DNA from: Lachnospiraceae bacterium | GTDB lineage: Bacteria > Bacillota > Clostridia > Lachnospirales > Lachnospiraceae | Assembly (NCBI GenBank): GCA_900771995.1 | Contig: CAAGQC010000102.1 | Coordinates: 1-16,554 of the forward strand | Direction: 5' to 3' | Length of the DNA stretch: 16,554 nucleotides | Part shown: positions 1 to 6,674 of the stretch, in pieces | Numbering within the stretch: the stretch's first letter is position 1 | Layout of the letters: each line of letters begins with the position of its first letter | The notes under the pieces: model-generated | What the model was told of the DNA's origin: nothing | The model's database searches: none | Seen by the model: the letters and a program-made list of their open reading frames with translations, nothing else | Position numbers and translations under genes: made by a program

Positions 1-25
1 CCCGCCGAAACCGGTCACTTGCTTT

Positions 26-54
26 ATTATCCGCATTTTGCAGGGATTTGTCAA
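26..54 (-). promoter_or_regulatory. Strong sigma-A-type promoter firing out of the left edge
   Basis: On the minus strand a perfect -35 TTGACA (54-49) is followed by exactly 17 bases and a -10 GATAAT (31-26), so transcription would start near position 19 and leave the window. It lies downstream of the DUF1540 gene on the same strand, and I see no terminator hairpin between them. The controlled gene is outside the window. The match is good enough for a strongly expressed gene or a stable RNA operon, but which one cannot be told from here. Confidence 0.7.
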
Positions 55-88
55 GCCGGATCTGATGGTTTTACTTCCTGTCTGTATC

Positions 89-409
89 CTATTTCTCGGT
101 AAATGTGGCACAGGCCGTCTCTCTGCAGTCACAGGCGCCGCAGCCTTTGATGTCCACATGGTCCGCCACACACTTGTAATTGCTGTTATAGATGCATTTC
201 ACCGCCTCGCAGTCAATGCTGATGGTTCTGCTGGGATGAGACAGGGAATTGCTGAAATAATCCCTTCCCTCTCTCTTCTGTGCAAAACTTTCACAACAGG
301 TGCCGTCACAGTCGCAGGCATGCCTGCCCCCTACCATGATATCGCCCTTGCTGCACAGGCAGTCCTTATTATAGGTACAATTTTCCACAACACATTTTAA
401 ATCTGCCAT
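89..409 (-). CDS. Tandem DUF1540 Cys-rich small protein
   Basis: A 106-residue soluble protein built from two copies of the same Cys-rich module, roughly residues 4-43 and 63-104. Each has the DUF1540 pattern: a Cys pair around CxxxxCxYN, a further Cys, a Gly-rich turn, then ACDC and a final Cys before SF or TF (ESFAQ, ATFTE). Together they carry well over a dozen cysteines, which suggests metal binding or a redox-tolerant fold. The family is common in Clostridia and has no established biochemical role that I know of. There is no signal peptide or membrane segment. The ATG at 409 has a purine-rich Shine-Dalgarno (GAGGGAGA) just upstream. It is transcribed alone, away from thrS. Identification of the family is solid; function is unknown. 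Confidence 0.85.
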   Translation of the reverse strand: MADLKCVVENCTYNKDCLCSKGDIMVGGRHACDCDGTCCESFAQKREGRDYFSNSLSHPSRTISIDCEAVKCIYNSNYKCVADHVDIKGCGACDCRETACATFTEK

Positions 410-658
410 GTCTCCCTCGCCTTCTGCCGCCTTCCCGCGGCTCCTCGTCTTTTTACTGATTTTTAAAAATTTTAAAAGAGGACACGCGGCAAAAGAGCCG
501 ATGCAGTCCCGCCACGCGTCATGGATAGTCTGTGCAGATTTGAAAAACTTATGCCATCTACTGGATTTTTTACAGAATATGTGCTATCCCATGACATCCG
601 AAGAATATAAAGCACTCTCCGTCAAAGAATTTACCGAAGCCGCGAAGGTCTACCATTC
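410..658. other. Intergenic gap between DUF1540 gene and thrS terminator
   Basis: About 250 bases without an intact gene. The part next to 409 must hold the DUF1540 promoter. An AT-rich dyad at about 458-476 offers possible -10 sequences, but I find no -35 at proper spacing and do not call one. The only coding-like signal is the short plus-strand methyltransferase-like start at 591-659, listed separately. No tRNA or repeat was seen. Confidence 0.5.
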
Positions 659-659
659 A
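591..659 (+). pseudogene. 5' remnant of a methyltransferase-like gene
   Basis: From an ATG at 591 the plus strand encodes 23 residues beginning MTSEEYKALSVKEFTEAAKV. From memory this matches the N terminus of a family of class I SAM-dependent methyltransferases common in Lachnospiraceae, in which a SVKEFTKAA-like start leads into a GIYEMCKDDYP-like stretch. Here the similarity stops after about residue 23, exactly where the thrS terminator stem begins. The frame then runs through the hairpin to a stop at 708-710. There is no methyltransferase motif, no clear Shine-Dalgarno and no room for the rest of the gene. I read it as a truncated relic rather than a functional peptide. It rests on recalled family similarity only. 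Confidence 0.45.
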
Positions 660-698
660 AAAATCGCCGTCTCCCTGTTATGGGGAAACGGCGATTTT
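659..698 (-). terminator. Intrinsic terminator of thrS
   Basis: A long inverted repeat (659-675 against 682-698) with a six-base loop TGTTAT and a single mismatch or wobble. Read on the minus strand the stem ends in GGCGATTTTT, giving a short U-run. It starts about 13 bases past the thrS stop. The stem is nearly symmetric, but there is no intact plus-strand gene that needs it. Confidence 0.85.
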
Positions 699-710
699 CA
701 TAATCACTGA

Positions 711-2474
711 TTACTTACTCAGTTTCTTGGTTGCAATCTCATCCTTTAACATAGCCAGGAACTCGTCTCTGGATACGGTGGTGGTATTCTGCTGTCCATG
801 CAGACGGTAGCTTACGGTGCCGTCCTGTGCTTCCTGCTTTCCTAAGATGATCAGGTAAGGGATTTTCTTCACCTGTGCTTCTCTTACACGGTAGCCCAGC
901 TTCTCTGCTCTCTCATCGATGTCCGCTCTGATGTTATTGTCCAGCAGATAGCCGAACAGGTCATGAGCATAGGCATTCAGCTCTTCGTCATCATTCTTGA
1001 CCGGCAGGATCATCGCCTGTACGGGAGCCAGCCACAGAGGCAGGTTGCCCTTGGTCTCCTCCAGGATATAAGCCATGAATCTGTCCAGGGATCCCAGGAT
1101 CGCTCTGTGCAGAACCACGGGAGTCTTCTTCTGGCCATCCTTGTCCACGTAGGTCAGGTTGAACTTGGCAGGCAGGCAGAAATCCAGCTGGCAGGTAGAC
1201 AGAGTGTACTCGTTACCTACTGCAGGTTTTACATTAACATCCAGCTTCGGTCCGTAGAATGCAGCCTCACCGATCTCCTCGGTATACTCGATGCCCAGAT
1301 CGTTCAGAACCTTGCGCAGAGCGTTCTCCGCATTGTTCCACATCTCGTCATCATCATGATATTTTACCTTGTCCTCCGGATCTCTCAGGGACAGAACGCA
1401 TCTGTAATCGGTAATACCGAAATCCTTGTAGGTATTGAAGATCAGGTCTACTACCTTGGAGAACTCGGACTCGATCTGCTCCGGTGTTACGAACAGATGG
1501 GCGTCGTTCTGGCAGAAATGTCTGCCTCTCTCGATACCTTTCAGGGTGCCGCTGGCTTCGAAACGGAAGTCATGGGCGATCTCACCGATACGGATGGGCA
1601 GATCCTTGTAGGAGTGCTGCGTGTTAGCGTAGATCATCATGTGATGAGGGCAGTTCATGGGACGCAGTACGAAGGACTCTCCTTCCACTTCCATGGGAGG
1701 GAACATATTCTCCTTGTAGTGATCCCAGTGGCCGGAAGTCTTGTACAGATTTACGGTACCGACGCAGGGAGTCATAACATGCAGATAGCCCAGTCTTCTC
1801 TCTTTATCTTTAATATAATTCTCCAGTTCCTGCCATACGGTGTAACCCTTGGGAAGGAACATGGGAAGTCCGCGGCCTACCAGATCGTCAGTCATGAACA
1901 GTTCCATCTCCTTGCCGATCTTTCTGTGGTCACGGTCCTTGGCCTCTTCCAGCTCCTTCAGATGTGCTTCCAGCTCCTCTGCGGTCGGGAAGCAGACACC
2001 GTAGATACGCTGCATTACGTGGTTGTTGGCATCGCCCTTCCAATATACGCCGGAGTGTTTTACCAGTTTGAAGTTCTTACACAGCTTGGTGTTGTCTACG
2101 TGAGGTCCACGGCACAGATCGGTGAAATCACCCTGATCGTATACAGTGATGTTGCCGTCTTCCAGATTGCTGATCAGATCCAGCTTGTACATATCATCCT
2201 TGAACATTTCCATGGCTTCTGCCTTGGAAACTTCTCTTCTGTAGATCTTCTTACCTTCCTTACAGATCTTCTTCATCTCTTTTTCGATGGCAGCGATCAC
2301 TTCGTCGTTGACCACATCGTTGCCGAGATCGATATCATAATAGAATCCTTCCTTTACCACAGGTCCTACCCAGAATTTTGCATGAGGGTACAGATGCTTG
2401 ACAGCCTGCGCCATAACATGGGCGCAGGAATGATTCAGAGTTGTCAGTCTTTCGTCTTCCTTAAAATTAACCAT
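711..2474 (-). CDS. thrS: Threonyl-tRNA synthetase, TGS-less form
   Basis: Charges tRNA-Thr with threonine in the cytoplasm. The order is an editing (N2) domain, a class II catalytic core and a C-terminal anticodon-binding domain. Editing-site residues are H15/H19 (HSCAH) and C121/H125 (CRGPH). The catalytic zinc ligands are C275 (RPMNCPHH), H326 (NDAH) and H456 (LHRAILGSLDRF). Motif 2 reads FRFEASGTLKG. The usual N-terminal TGS domain of about 60 residues is absent, so the protein is 587 residues instead of about 640. I chose the ATG at 2474 because AGGAG sits 7 bases upstream. A longer frame to 2513 would start inside the T-box terminator. A T-box leader and promoter lie directly upstream and a terminator follows the stop, so this is a single-gene unit. 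Confidence is very high. Confidence 0.97.
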   Translation of the reverse strand: MVNFKEDERLTTLNHSCAHVMAQAVKHLYPHAKFWVGPVVKEGFYYDIDLGNDVVNDEVIAAIEKEMKKICKEGKKIYRREVSKAEAMEMFKDDMYKLDLISNLEDGNITVYDQGDFTDLCRGPHVDNTKLCKNFKLVKHSGVYWKGDANNHVMQRIYGVCFPTAEELEAHLKELEEAKDRDHRKIGKEMELFMTDDLVGRGLPMFLPKGYTVWQELENYIKDKERRLGYLHVMTPCVGTVNLYKTSGHWDHYKENMFPPMEVEGESFVLRPMNCPHHMMIYANTQHSYKDLPIRIGEIAHDFRFEASGTLKGIERGRHFCQNDAHLFVTPEQIESEFSKVVDLIFNTYKDFGITDYRCVLSLRDPEDKVKYHDDDEMWNNAENALRKVLNDLGIEYTEEIGEAAFYGPKLDVNVKPAVGNEYTLSTCQLDFCLPAKFNLTYVDKDGQKKTPVVLHRAILGSLDRFMAYILEETKGNLPLWLAPVQAMILPVKNDDEELNAYAHDLFGYLLDNNIRADIDERAEKLGYRVREAQVKKIPYLIILGKQEAQDGTVSYRLHGQQNTTTVSRDEFLAMLKDEIATKKLSK

Positions 2475-2489
2475 TTTCGTTCTCCTTTT

Positions 2490-2528
2490 GAAAAAAATAA
2501 AAGTCCCTTGCAACGATCTGCAAGGGAC
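2490..2528 (-). terminator. T-box regulated terminator hairpin
   Basis: A ten-base-pair perfect stem (2528-2519 with 2512-2503) with loop GATCGT on the minus strand, followed by TTTTATTTTTTT. It is the off state of the thrS T-box switch. The thrS Shine-Dalgarno lies about a dozen bases beyond the U-run. Confidence 0.93.
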
Positions 2529-2769
2529 GTATCACACGCGGTTCCACCCTGATTGCAATTATATCCGTAAAAATAACTGCCACTCATTTGCTCGTAACGG
2601 GAGCTGCCGGGCTGTATTAAAGCCACTCCGAGATGGTCTTCGTCCGCATCCGGCAAAACCGCTCACAGCTCCTGTCCCTGACAGGGCGGTTCTCTCTGGT
2701 GCCTTCACTGCATCCTACTCTTCTCTTCAACGTTTTCTGTTCTTAAATATCGGTTGCTTTAGGACTTAT
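2503..2769 (-). promoter_or_regulatory. T-box leader of thrS, probable Thr (ACC) specifier
   Basis: The minus-strand leader contains the diagnostic T-box sequence AGGGTGGAACCGCG (2550-2537). It is followed by a perfect terminator stem GTCCCTTGCA/TGCAAGGGAC (2528-2519 with 2512-2503) and a U-rich run to 2490. Upstream, Stem I features are visible: the GA-rich GAAGAGAAGAGTAGG (2728-2714) and the CCAGAGAG bulge (2699-2692). In GAAGACCATC the codon ACC (2637-2635) sits where the specifier codon usually lies, which fits threonine. Known mechanism: uncharged tRNA-Thr pairs with the specifier and with the T-box UGGN, which favours the antiterminator over the terminator. The T-box call is certain; the exact specifier is an inference from position. 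Confidence 0.95.
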
Positions 2770-2775
2770 GTTGAT

Positions 2776-2804
2776 ATAATAGACCTTTTCACACAGATTG
2801 TAAA
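2776..2804 (-). promoter_or_regulatory. thrS promoter
   Basis: On the minus strand TTTACA (2804-2799), 17 bases, then TATTAT (2781-2776), giving a start near 2769 just before the T-box leader. The -35 box lies in the last codons of the CarD-like gene, whose stop is at 2791-2789. There is therefore no separate spacer between the two transcription units. Confidence 0.75.
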
Positions 2805-3292
2805 GAGGTATTTATATAGCTTTCCACATTTTTTCTGGACATATCCAGTGCCACCGCCAGTTCTCCGTACAACTGATCCCCTGCGATCCGGAAATATCTG
2901 GCATCCACCGCCGTCTCCTTGCGTCCCGCCTCTTCTCTGGCCCGCTTGCGCAGGTAGATGGTCTTGATAATACGGATCAGATCCTGACAGTTACAGGTCT
3001 TGAGGCAATTTTTATATTCCTGCTCCAGCAGTTTATCATTGGCAATGGTGATCAGCGGAATCTCCGGGATTTTCCGGATCAGGCTTTCCGCTTCCTCATG
3101 CGCCAGAACTTTACGCATGGAACCTTCCGCCGTATCCACCGGAATATATACCGTACTGGAAGACAGATACAGAGGTTTTAAAATATAATACTCTCTCTTC
3201 TTATCCACTCCCGCAATATCCAATGTCGTGATCTCTTCCACCACACAGACTCCCTTACTGCCACATACTACACGTTCGCCCTTCTGAAACAC
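2789..3292 (-). CDS. CarD/CdnL-like RNA polymerase-binding regulator
   Basis: A cytoplasmic regulator with an N-terminal CarD/TRCF RNA polymerase-interaction domain (residues about 1-60: FQKGERVVCGSKGVC, then a hydrophobic beta region ending in YYILKPL and VYIPVD) and a helical C-terminal half rich in Lys and Arg (LRKRAREE). In known members the N domain binds the RNAP beta subunit and the C domain binds DNA near the -10 element, which modulates open-complex stability. The frame is open to a GTG at 3337. I prefer the GTG at 3292: it gives the family-typical start MFQKGERVV and follows a purine-rich GGAAAGGAAGG, whereas 3337 has only a close, weak site. This gives 167 residues. Which promoters it controls cannot be read here. 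It lies directly upstream of thrS, but thrS has its own promoter. Confidence 0.85.
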   Translation of the reverse strand: MFQKGERVVCGSKGVCVVEEITTLDIAGVDKKREYYILKPLYLSSSTVYIPVDTAEGSMRKVLAHEEAESLIRKIPEIPLITIANDKLLEQEYKNCLKTCNCQDLIRIIKTIYLRKRAREEAGRKETAVDARYFRIAGDQLYGELAVALDMSRKNVESYINTSLQSV

Positions 3293-3357
3293 CCTTACCT
3301 TCCTTTCCTCTGCCGATTGCAGAAAACTGAAAAACACACTTTCCGTTTACTACCAAT

Positions 3358-3363
3358 AGTATA
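3358..3363 (-). promoter_or_regulatory. Candidate -10 of the CarD-like gene
   Basis: A TATACT hexamer on the minus strand sits about 65 bases upstream of the preferred GTG. The -35 region falls within the U-run of the preceding terminator (CGTTTT-like) and is poor, so this is a weak call based on the -10 alone. Confidence 0.4.
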
Positions 3364-3378
3364 CCCATATTTTAACAG

Positions 3379-3413
3379 AAAAAACGCCGAAATGTCAGTC
3401 TTTTTCGGCGTTT
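3379..3413 (-). terminator. Intrinsic terminator after the SGNH-GNAT gene
   Basis: A stem AAACGCCGAAA (3413-3403) pairs with TTTCGGCGTTT (3392-3382) around a ten-base loop on the minus strand, and the stem runs into TTTTTT. It starts about 50 bases past the SGNH-GNAT stop codon and just precedes the CarD-like promoter region. Confidence 0.85.
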
Positions 3414-3464
3414 CTGATTATTTTCGTGAATATTGCTCATAGGAAACTGGTCCGGTATTGTGCA

Positions 3465-4631
3465 TTATTTCTGATAAGCGATGCGGGGATCCCCGTTTTT
3501 CAGGTAAATAATGCCTCTGCGTTCGAATCCGTTCTTCTCTAATAAGTGCTGCATAGTGTGATTATCGAAATGGGTGTCGGCCCGCAGGTATTTCACTTTG
3601 CCCTCGCAGAAGGCAACGCATTTTTCAAACAGTCCCTTCACTTCCCCGTCTCCTGCCAGACGGTGGATCGTGCCGTAAGGGGTCTCTTCCCGCCAGCTGC
3701 CATCCTCGATGCAGGCATAGGTCGGCTCCTCTTCCAGCAAAAGCATGAAGACTCCATGAATCCTGCCGTTCTCCTTGTACACATACAACCGCTGTTTTTC
3801 CATGTCTGTCCGCAGCGTCTCCGGATCCGGATAGGCGCCGTTCCACTGGTTCGGATTGCCGTTTGCCCGCATGTAAGCTTTGGCAATGTCATAGATCTCC
3901 AGGATCCGGGGCAGATCCGCCGCTTTCGCCGTTACGATCTCCTCCGTGGGGGCGTTCTCTTTTCTGTCTTCCGCAGTTTCCTGCTCCGGTACCTCCAGGA
4001 TCTCCCGCACTGCGCTCTCCATCCGCTCCGCCAGCTGTCTGTGTCCTTTTGCCGTCAGATGTACGTGATCTGCCTTCGTCAGTTCACAGCCTCCCGCATC
4101 CAGGAACTTCGCATCCTCATGTATTGCCAGAAAAGCATACTTTCTTGCCAGTCCTCTTGTGGTCTCCACACTTTCTTGGTTGAATTCCGGATAAGTCACC
4201 CCTTCTTCAATGGGCGCCGGGGCCACGATCAGGATCTTCGGTTCGTTCTGCCCCCAGCAGGGAACCGTTTTTGCCTCTTCCACCAGCATCTGCATTCCGA
4301 CAGCAATTTTCGTGGGATTCGTATGGAATTTCTCCTTGGCATCATTGGTCCCCAGCATCAGGATCAACAGATCCAGCGGCTCGTGGCTGTTCAACAGCAC
4401 ATGCAGTACCCGCAGCAGATTCACCGAATCCATGTCCGGATCATCATACACACAGGTTCTGCCGCTCAATCCTTCCTCAATCACCAGATATTCTTCCCCC
4501 AGCGCCTTTTGCAGAAGGCAGGGCCAGCGTTCCTCTTCATTATATCTGCCGCCGTGGTCGGCACTCTCCGACGGATCGGTGCAGAACCCGTGGGTATTGG
4601 AATCTCCTATGCACAGGATATGTTTTTTCAT
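3465..4631 (-). CDS. Fused SGNH/GDSL hydrolase - GNAT acetyltransferase
   Basis: A 388-residue two-domain protein. Residues 1-215 are an SGNH/GDSL hydrolase with all blocks: GDSNTHG with nucleophile S11, the Gly of EGLSGRT (54-59), GTND (N96) and DHVH (D188, H191). The EEGLSGRT and LMLGTND stretches recall the arylesterase/acyltransferase branch typified by Mycobacterium smegmatis MsAcT. A charged linker (about 216-231) leads to a GNAT-like domain (about 232-388) ending in the NHTMQHLLEKNGFERRGIIY pattern of a gut-Firmicutes GNAT subfamily. The usual acetyl-CoA R/Q-x-x-G-x-G/A loop is altered to AGDGEVKG. No signal peptide, so it is cytoplasmic; substrates are unknown. I start at the ATG at 4631 because AGGAGG lies 7 bases upstream; the frame stays open to 4703 without one. 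Single gene between two terminators. Confidence 0.85.
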   Translation of the reverse strand: MKKHILCIGDSNTHGFCTDPSESADHGGRYNEEERWPCLLQKALGEEYLVIEEGLSGRTCVYDDPDMDSVNLLRVLHVLLNSHEPLDLLILMLGTNDAKEKFHTNPTKIAVGMQMLVEEAKTVPCWGQNEPKILIVAPAPIEEGVTYPEFNQESVETTRGLARKYAFLAIHEDAKFLDAGGCELTKADHVHLTAKGHRQLAERMESAVREILEVPEQETAEDRKENAPTEEIVTAKAADLPRILEIYDIAKAYMRANGNPNQWNGAYPDPETLRTDMEKQRLYVYKENGRIHGVFMLLLEEEPTYACIEDGSWREETPYGTIHRLAGDGEVKGLFEKCVAFCEGKVKYLRADTHFDNHTMQHLLEKNGFERRGIIYLKNGDPRIAYQK

Positions 4632-4668
4632 AGCTTTGCCTCCTATTCCTTTTCCGGCTCCTGCGTCT

Positions 4669-4677
4669 ATTGTATCA
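4669..4677 (-). promoter_or_regulatory. Extended -10 promoter of the SGNH-GNAT gene
   Basis: TGATACAAT on the minus strand (4677-4669) is an extended -10 (TGn before TACAAT), about 38 bases upstream of the ATG at 4631. The -35 position reads GTGTCA, which is poor, as expected for extended -10 promoters. It directly abuts the prfA terminator. Confidence 0.55.
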
Positions 4678-4678
4678 T

Positions 4679-4718
4679 AAAAGGCGGACAATGACACCGC
4701 CAAAGTCCGCCTTTTTTT
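4679..4718 (-). terminator. Terminator after prfA
   Basis: An 11-base-pair stem (4679-4689 with 4705-4715) around a 15-base loop. On the minus strand it follows the prfA stop by about 22 bases and ends GCCTTTTATG, a short U-run. On the plus strand it has a better seven-T tail, but no plus-strand gene precedes it. Confidence 0.75.
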
Positions 4719-4739
4719 CGTTTCTTATCTTATTTCTTC

Positions 4740-5816
4740 TTATTCCTCATTCATCTTAGCCAGCTTTGCGGCCTGGTCGGCTGCGATGCAGGCATCGATG
4801 ATCTCTTCGATATCTCCGTTCATGATCTTGTCTAACTTGTACAGGGTCAGACCGATACGATGGTCGGTGACACGGCCCTGGGGGAAGTTGTAGGTACGGA
4901 TCTTCTCGGAACGGTCTCCGGTACCGATCTGGCTGCGGCGCATCTCTGCTTCCGCATCGTGTCTCTGCTGCTGTTCGATGTCATACAGCTTGGATTTTAA
5001 CAGGGCAAAAGCCTTTGCCTTGTTCTGGATCTGAGACTTCTCGGTCTGGCTGTATACCACGATTCCGGAAGGATAGTGGGTCAGACGTACTGCAGAGTCA
5101 GTGGTGTTGACACACTGACCGCCGTTACCGGATGCTCTCATGACATCGATACGGATATCCTTGTCCTCGATGACGATATCAATATCATCATCCACTTCCG
5201 GCATAACTGCCACGCTGATGGTAGAGGTGTGGATACGTCCGCCGCTCTCGGTCTCCGGCACACGCTGTACACGATGTACACCACTCTCGTACTTCATCTT
5301 GGAGTAAGCGCCCTGTCCACTGATTGTGAACTGGACTTCCTTCATACCGCCGATACCGATCTCATCCACATTGATCAGTTCCACCTTCCAATGCTGCTTC
5401 TCGGCATAATGCACATACATACGATAGATCTCCGCTGCAAACAGTGCTGCCTCGTCACCGCCGGCACCTGCACGGATCTCCACGATTACGTTCTTGTCAT
5501 CATTAGGATCCTTGGGCAGTAACAGGATCTTCAGTTCCTGCTCCAGCTCTTCCACACGCTTCTTACTGTCGTTTAACGTCTCTTTGATCATCTCGCGCAT
5601 TTCTTCGTCTTTTTCTTCTTCCAGCATAGACAAAGAATCTTCGATATCCTGCTTGCACTTTTTGTACTCGGTATACGCATCCACGATGGGGGTCAGATCG
5701 CTCTGCTCCTTCATCAGCTTGCGGAAGCGCTCCTGGTTGTTGGTGACCGTAGGCTCATGCAGTTCGCCCATGATCTCTTCAAAACGAATCAATAAATCTT
5801 CCAGCTTGTCAAACAT
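4740..5816 (-). CDS. prfA: Peptide chain release factor 1
   Basis: Recognises UAA and UAG stop codons on the ribosome and triggers peptide release. The 358-residue length is normal. The stop-codon recognition motif is PET at 187-189 (class PxT, as in RF1, not the SPF of RF2). The catalytic GGQ is at 232-234 within RASGNGGQCVNTTDSAV. An N-terminal helical region (about 1-100) is followed by the AGAGGDEA segment. The ATG at 5816 lies 2 bases past the prmC stop, with AGAGGA about 8 bases upstream inside the end of prmC. The two genes are surely co-transcribed and probably translationally coupled. A terminator follows, so this is the last gene of the rpmE-yqhQ-prmC-prfA cluster. Confidence 0.97.
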   Translation of the reverse strand: MFDKLEDLLIRFEEIMGELHEPTVTNNQERFRKLMKEQSDLTPIVDAYTEYKKCKQDIEDSLSMLEEEKDEEMREMIKETLNDSKKRVEELEQELKILLLPKDPNDDKNVIVEIRAGAGGDEAALFAAEIYRMYVHYAEKQHWKVELINVDEIGIGGMKEVQFTISGQGAYSKMKYESGVHRVQRVPETESGGRIHTSTISVAVMPEVDDDIDIVIEDKDIRIDVMRASGNGGQCVNTTDSAVRLTHYPSGIVVYSQTEKSQIQNKAKAFALLKSKLYDIEQQQRHDAEAEMRRSQIGTGDRSEKIRTYNFPQGRVTDHRIGLTLYKLDKIMNGDIEEIIDACIAADQAAKLAKMNEE

Positions 5817-5818
5817 AA

Positions 5819-6673
5819 CTAATTCCTCTCAACATATGTTCCATAAACTACCCGGTCCAGACCGGCATAATCCTGCACCACCTGTACCTCACAGTACCCC
5901 TGGGTGCGCATCAGTTCCGACACGGCCTGTCCCTGATCATATCCAATCTCAAAAAAGAGCATTCCGCTGCTCACCAGATGCCGGCCTGCCTCCTGGATGA
6001 TCCGGCGATAAAAATACAGCCCGTCCTCCGTACCGTCCAGTGCCATTCTGGGTTCATGATCCCGTACCTCCGGCATCAGGTTCTCCACTTCCGCACTGGC
6101 GATGTAAGGTGGGTTCGACACGATGATCTCGAATTTTCCCTCCACCTTTTCAAACAGGTCACTCTGCAGAAAATGAACCCGATCTGCTTTCGCTGCCTCC
6201 AGAAGCCTTCCGGCATTTTGCTCTGCCACTTCCAGCGCCCCGGAAGACAGATCCACGCCCAGTCCTTCACAGTCATTGCTGTAATGCATGAGGCTTAGCA
6301 GAATACATCCGGATCCCGTACACATGTCTAACACCCGCATCCCGTCATGGAGTTCCTTAAGCACTTCCTCCACCAGGATCTCCGTATCCTGCCTCGGGAT
6401 CAGCACATTCTCATTGACGGCAAAGGTCAGTCCCATAAAGTCCTGCTCTCCGGTCAGCTGCTGCAGCGGTATGTGCTCCGCCCGCTGTCCGATCCAGCCA
6501 AAGTACTTCTCCTGTGCCTCCGGTGTCACCGGCTGTTCGCCGTGCACCAGCAGATCATTGCGGTTCGTACCACATACCGCTTCCAGTAAAAGTCTGGCAT
6601 CCAGTGTGGCTTCTTCGATTCCCGCTGCCTGTAAAGCCCGGCAGCCCTTTTCATAACATTCCCGATAGGTCAT
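5819..6673 (-). CDS. prmC: Release factor glutamine N5-methyltransferase
   Basis: Methylates the Gln of the GGQ motif in release factors using SAM, here most directly the product of the next gene prfA. The N-terminal helical domain (about 1-75) is followed by a class I methyltransferase fold with motif I LDMCTGSG (115-122), acidic residue D141 after the second strand (GLGVDLSS) and catalytic NPPY (187-190). I chose the ATG at 6673, giving 284 residues. It is preceded by AGAGGATTAAG and lies one base after the yqhQ stop (TAAGATG). The in-frame ATG at 6703 would overlap yqhQ by 29 bases and has no well-spaced ribosome site. Spacing of 1 and 2 bases to its neighbours marks an operon. Confidence 0.95.
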   Translation of the reverse strand: MTYRECYEKGCRALQAAGIEEATLDARLLLEAVCGTNRNDLLVHGEQPVTPEAQEKYFGWIGQRAEHIPLQQLTGEQDFMGLTFAVNENVLIPRQDTEILVEEVLKELHDGMRVLDMCTGSGCILLSLMHYSNDCEGLGVDLSSGALEVAEQNAGRLLEAAKADRVHFLQSDLFEKVEGKFEIIVSNPPYIASAEVENLMPEVRDHEPRMALDGTEDGLYFYRRIIQEAGRHLVSSGMLFFEIGYDQGQAVSELMRTQGYCEVQVVQDYAGLDRVVYGTYVERN

Positions 6674-6674
6674 C

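Noticed and set aside
408..710. The full 100-codon plus-strand frame between DUF1540 and thrS as a gene
   Set aside because: Its first 60 codons look random, it overlaps the DUF1540 start, and its end reads through the thrS terminator. Only the 591-659 part resembles protein, and that as a remnant.
963..2552. A 529-codon plus-strand open frame antisense to thrS
   Set aside because: It is a shadow of thrS codon bias. It runs through the T-box leader, has no recognisable domain, no ribosome site and low-complexity His/Leu/Gln-rich composition.
2444..2656. Minus-strand 70-codon frame across the T-box
   Set aside because: It overlaps the T-box antiterminator and terminator and the thrS start in another frame; the RNA structure explains the sequence.
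4210..4680. Plus-strand Ser/Pro-rich frames around 3863-4680
   Set aside because: Typical alternate-frame products of GC-rich codons; no motif or start signal.
3546..4694. A 382-codon plus-strand open frame antisense to the SGNH-GNAT gene
   Set aside because: No domain, no start signal, and the opposite strand has complete catalytic motifs of two known families.
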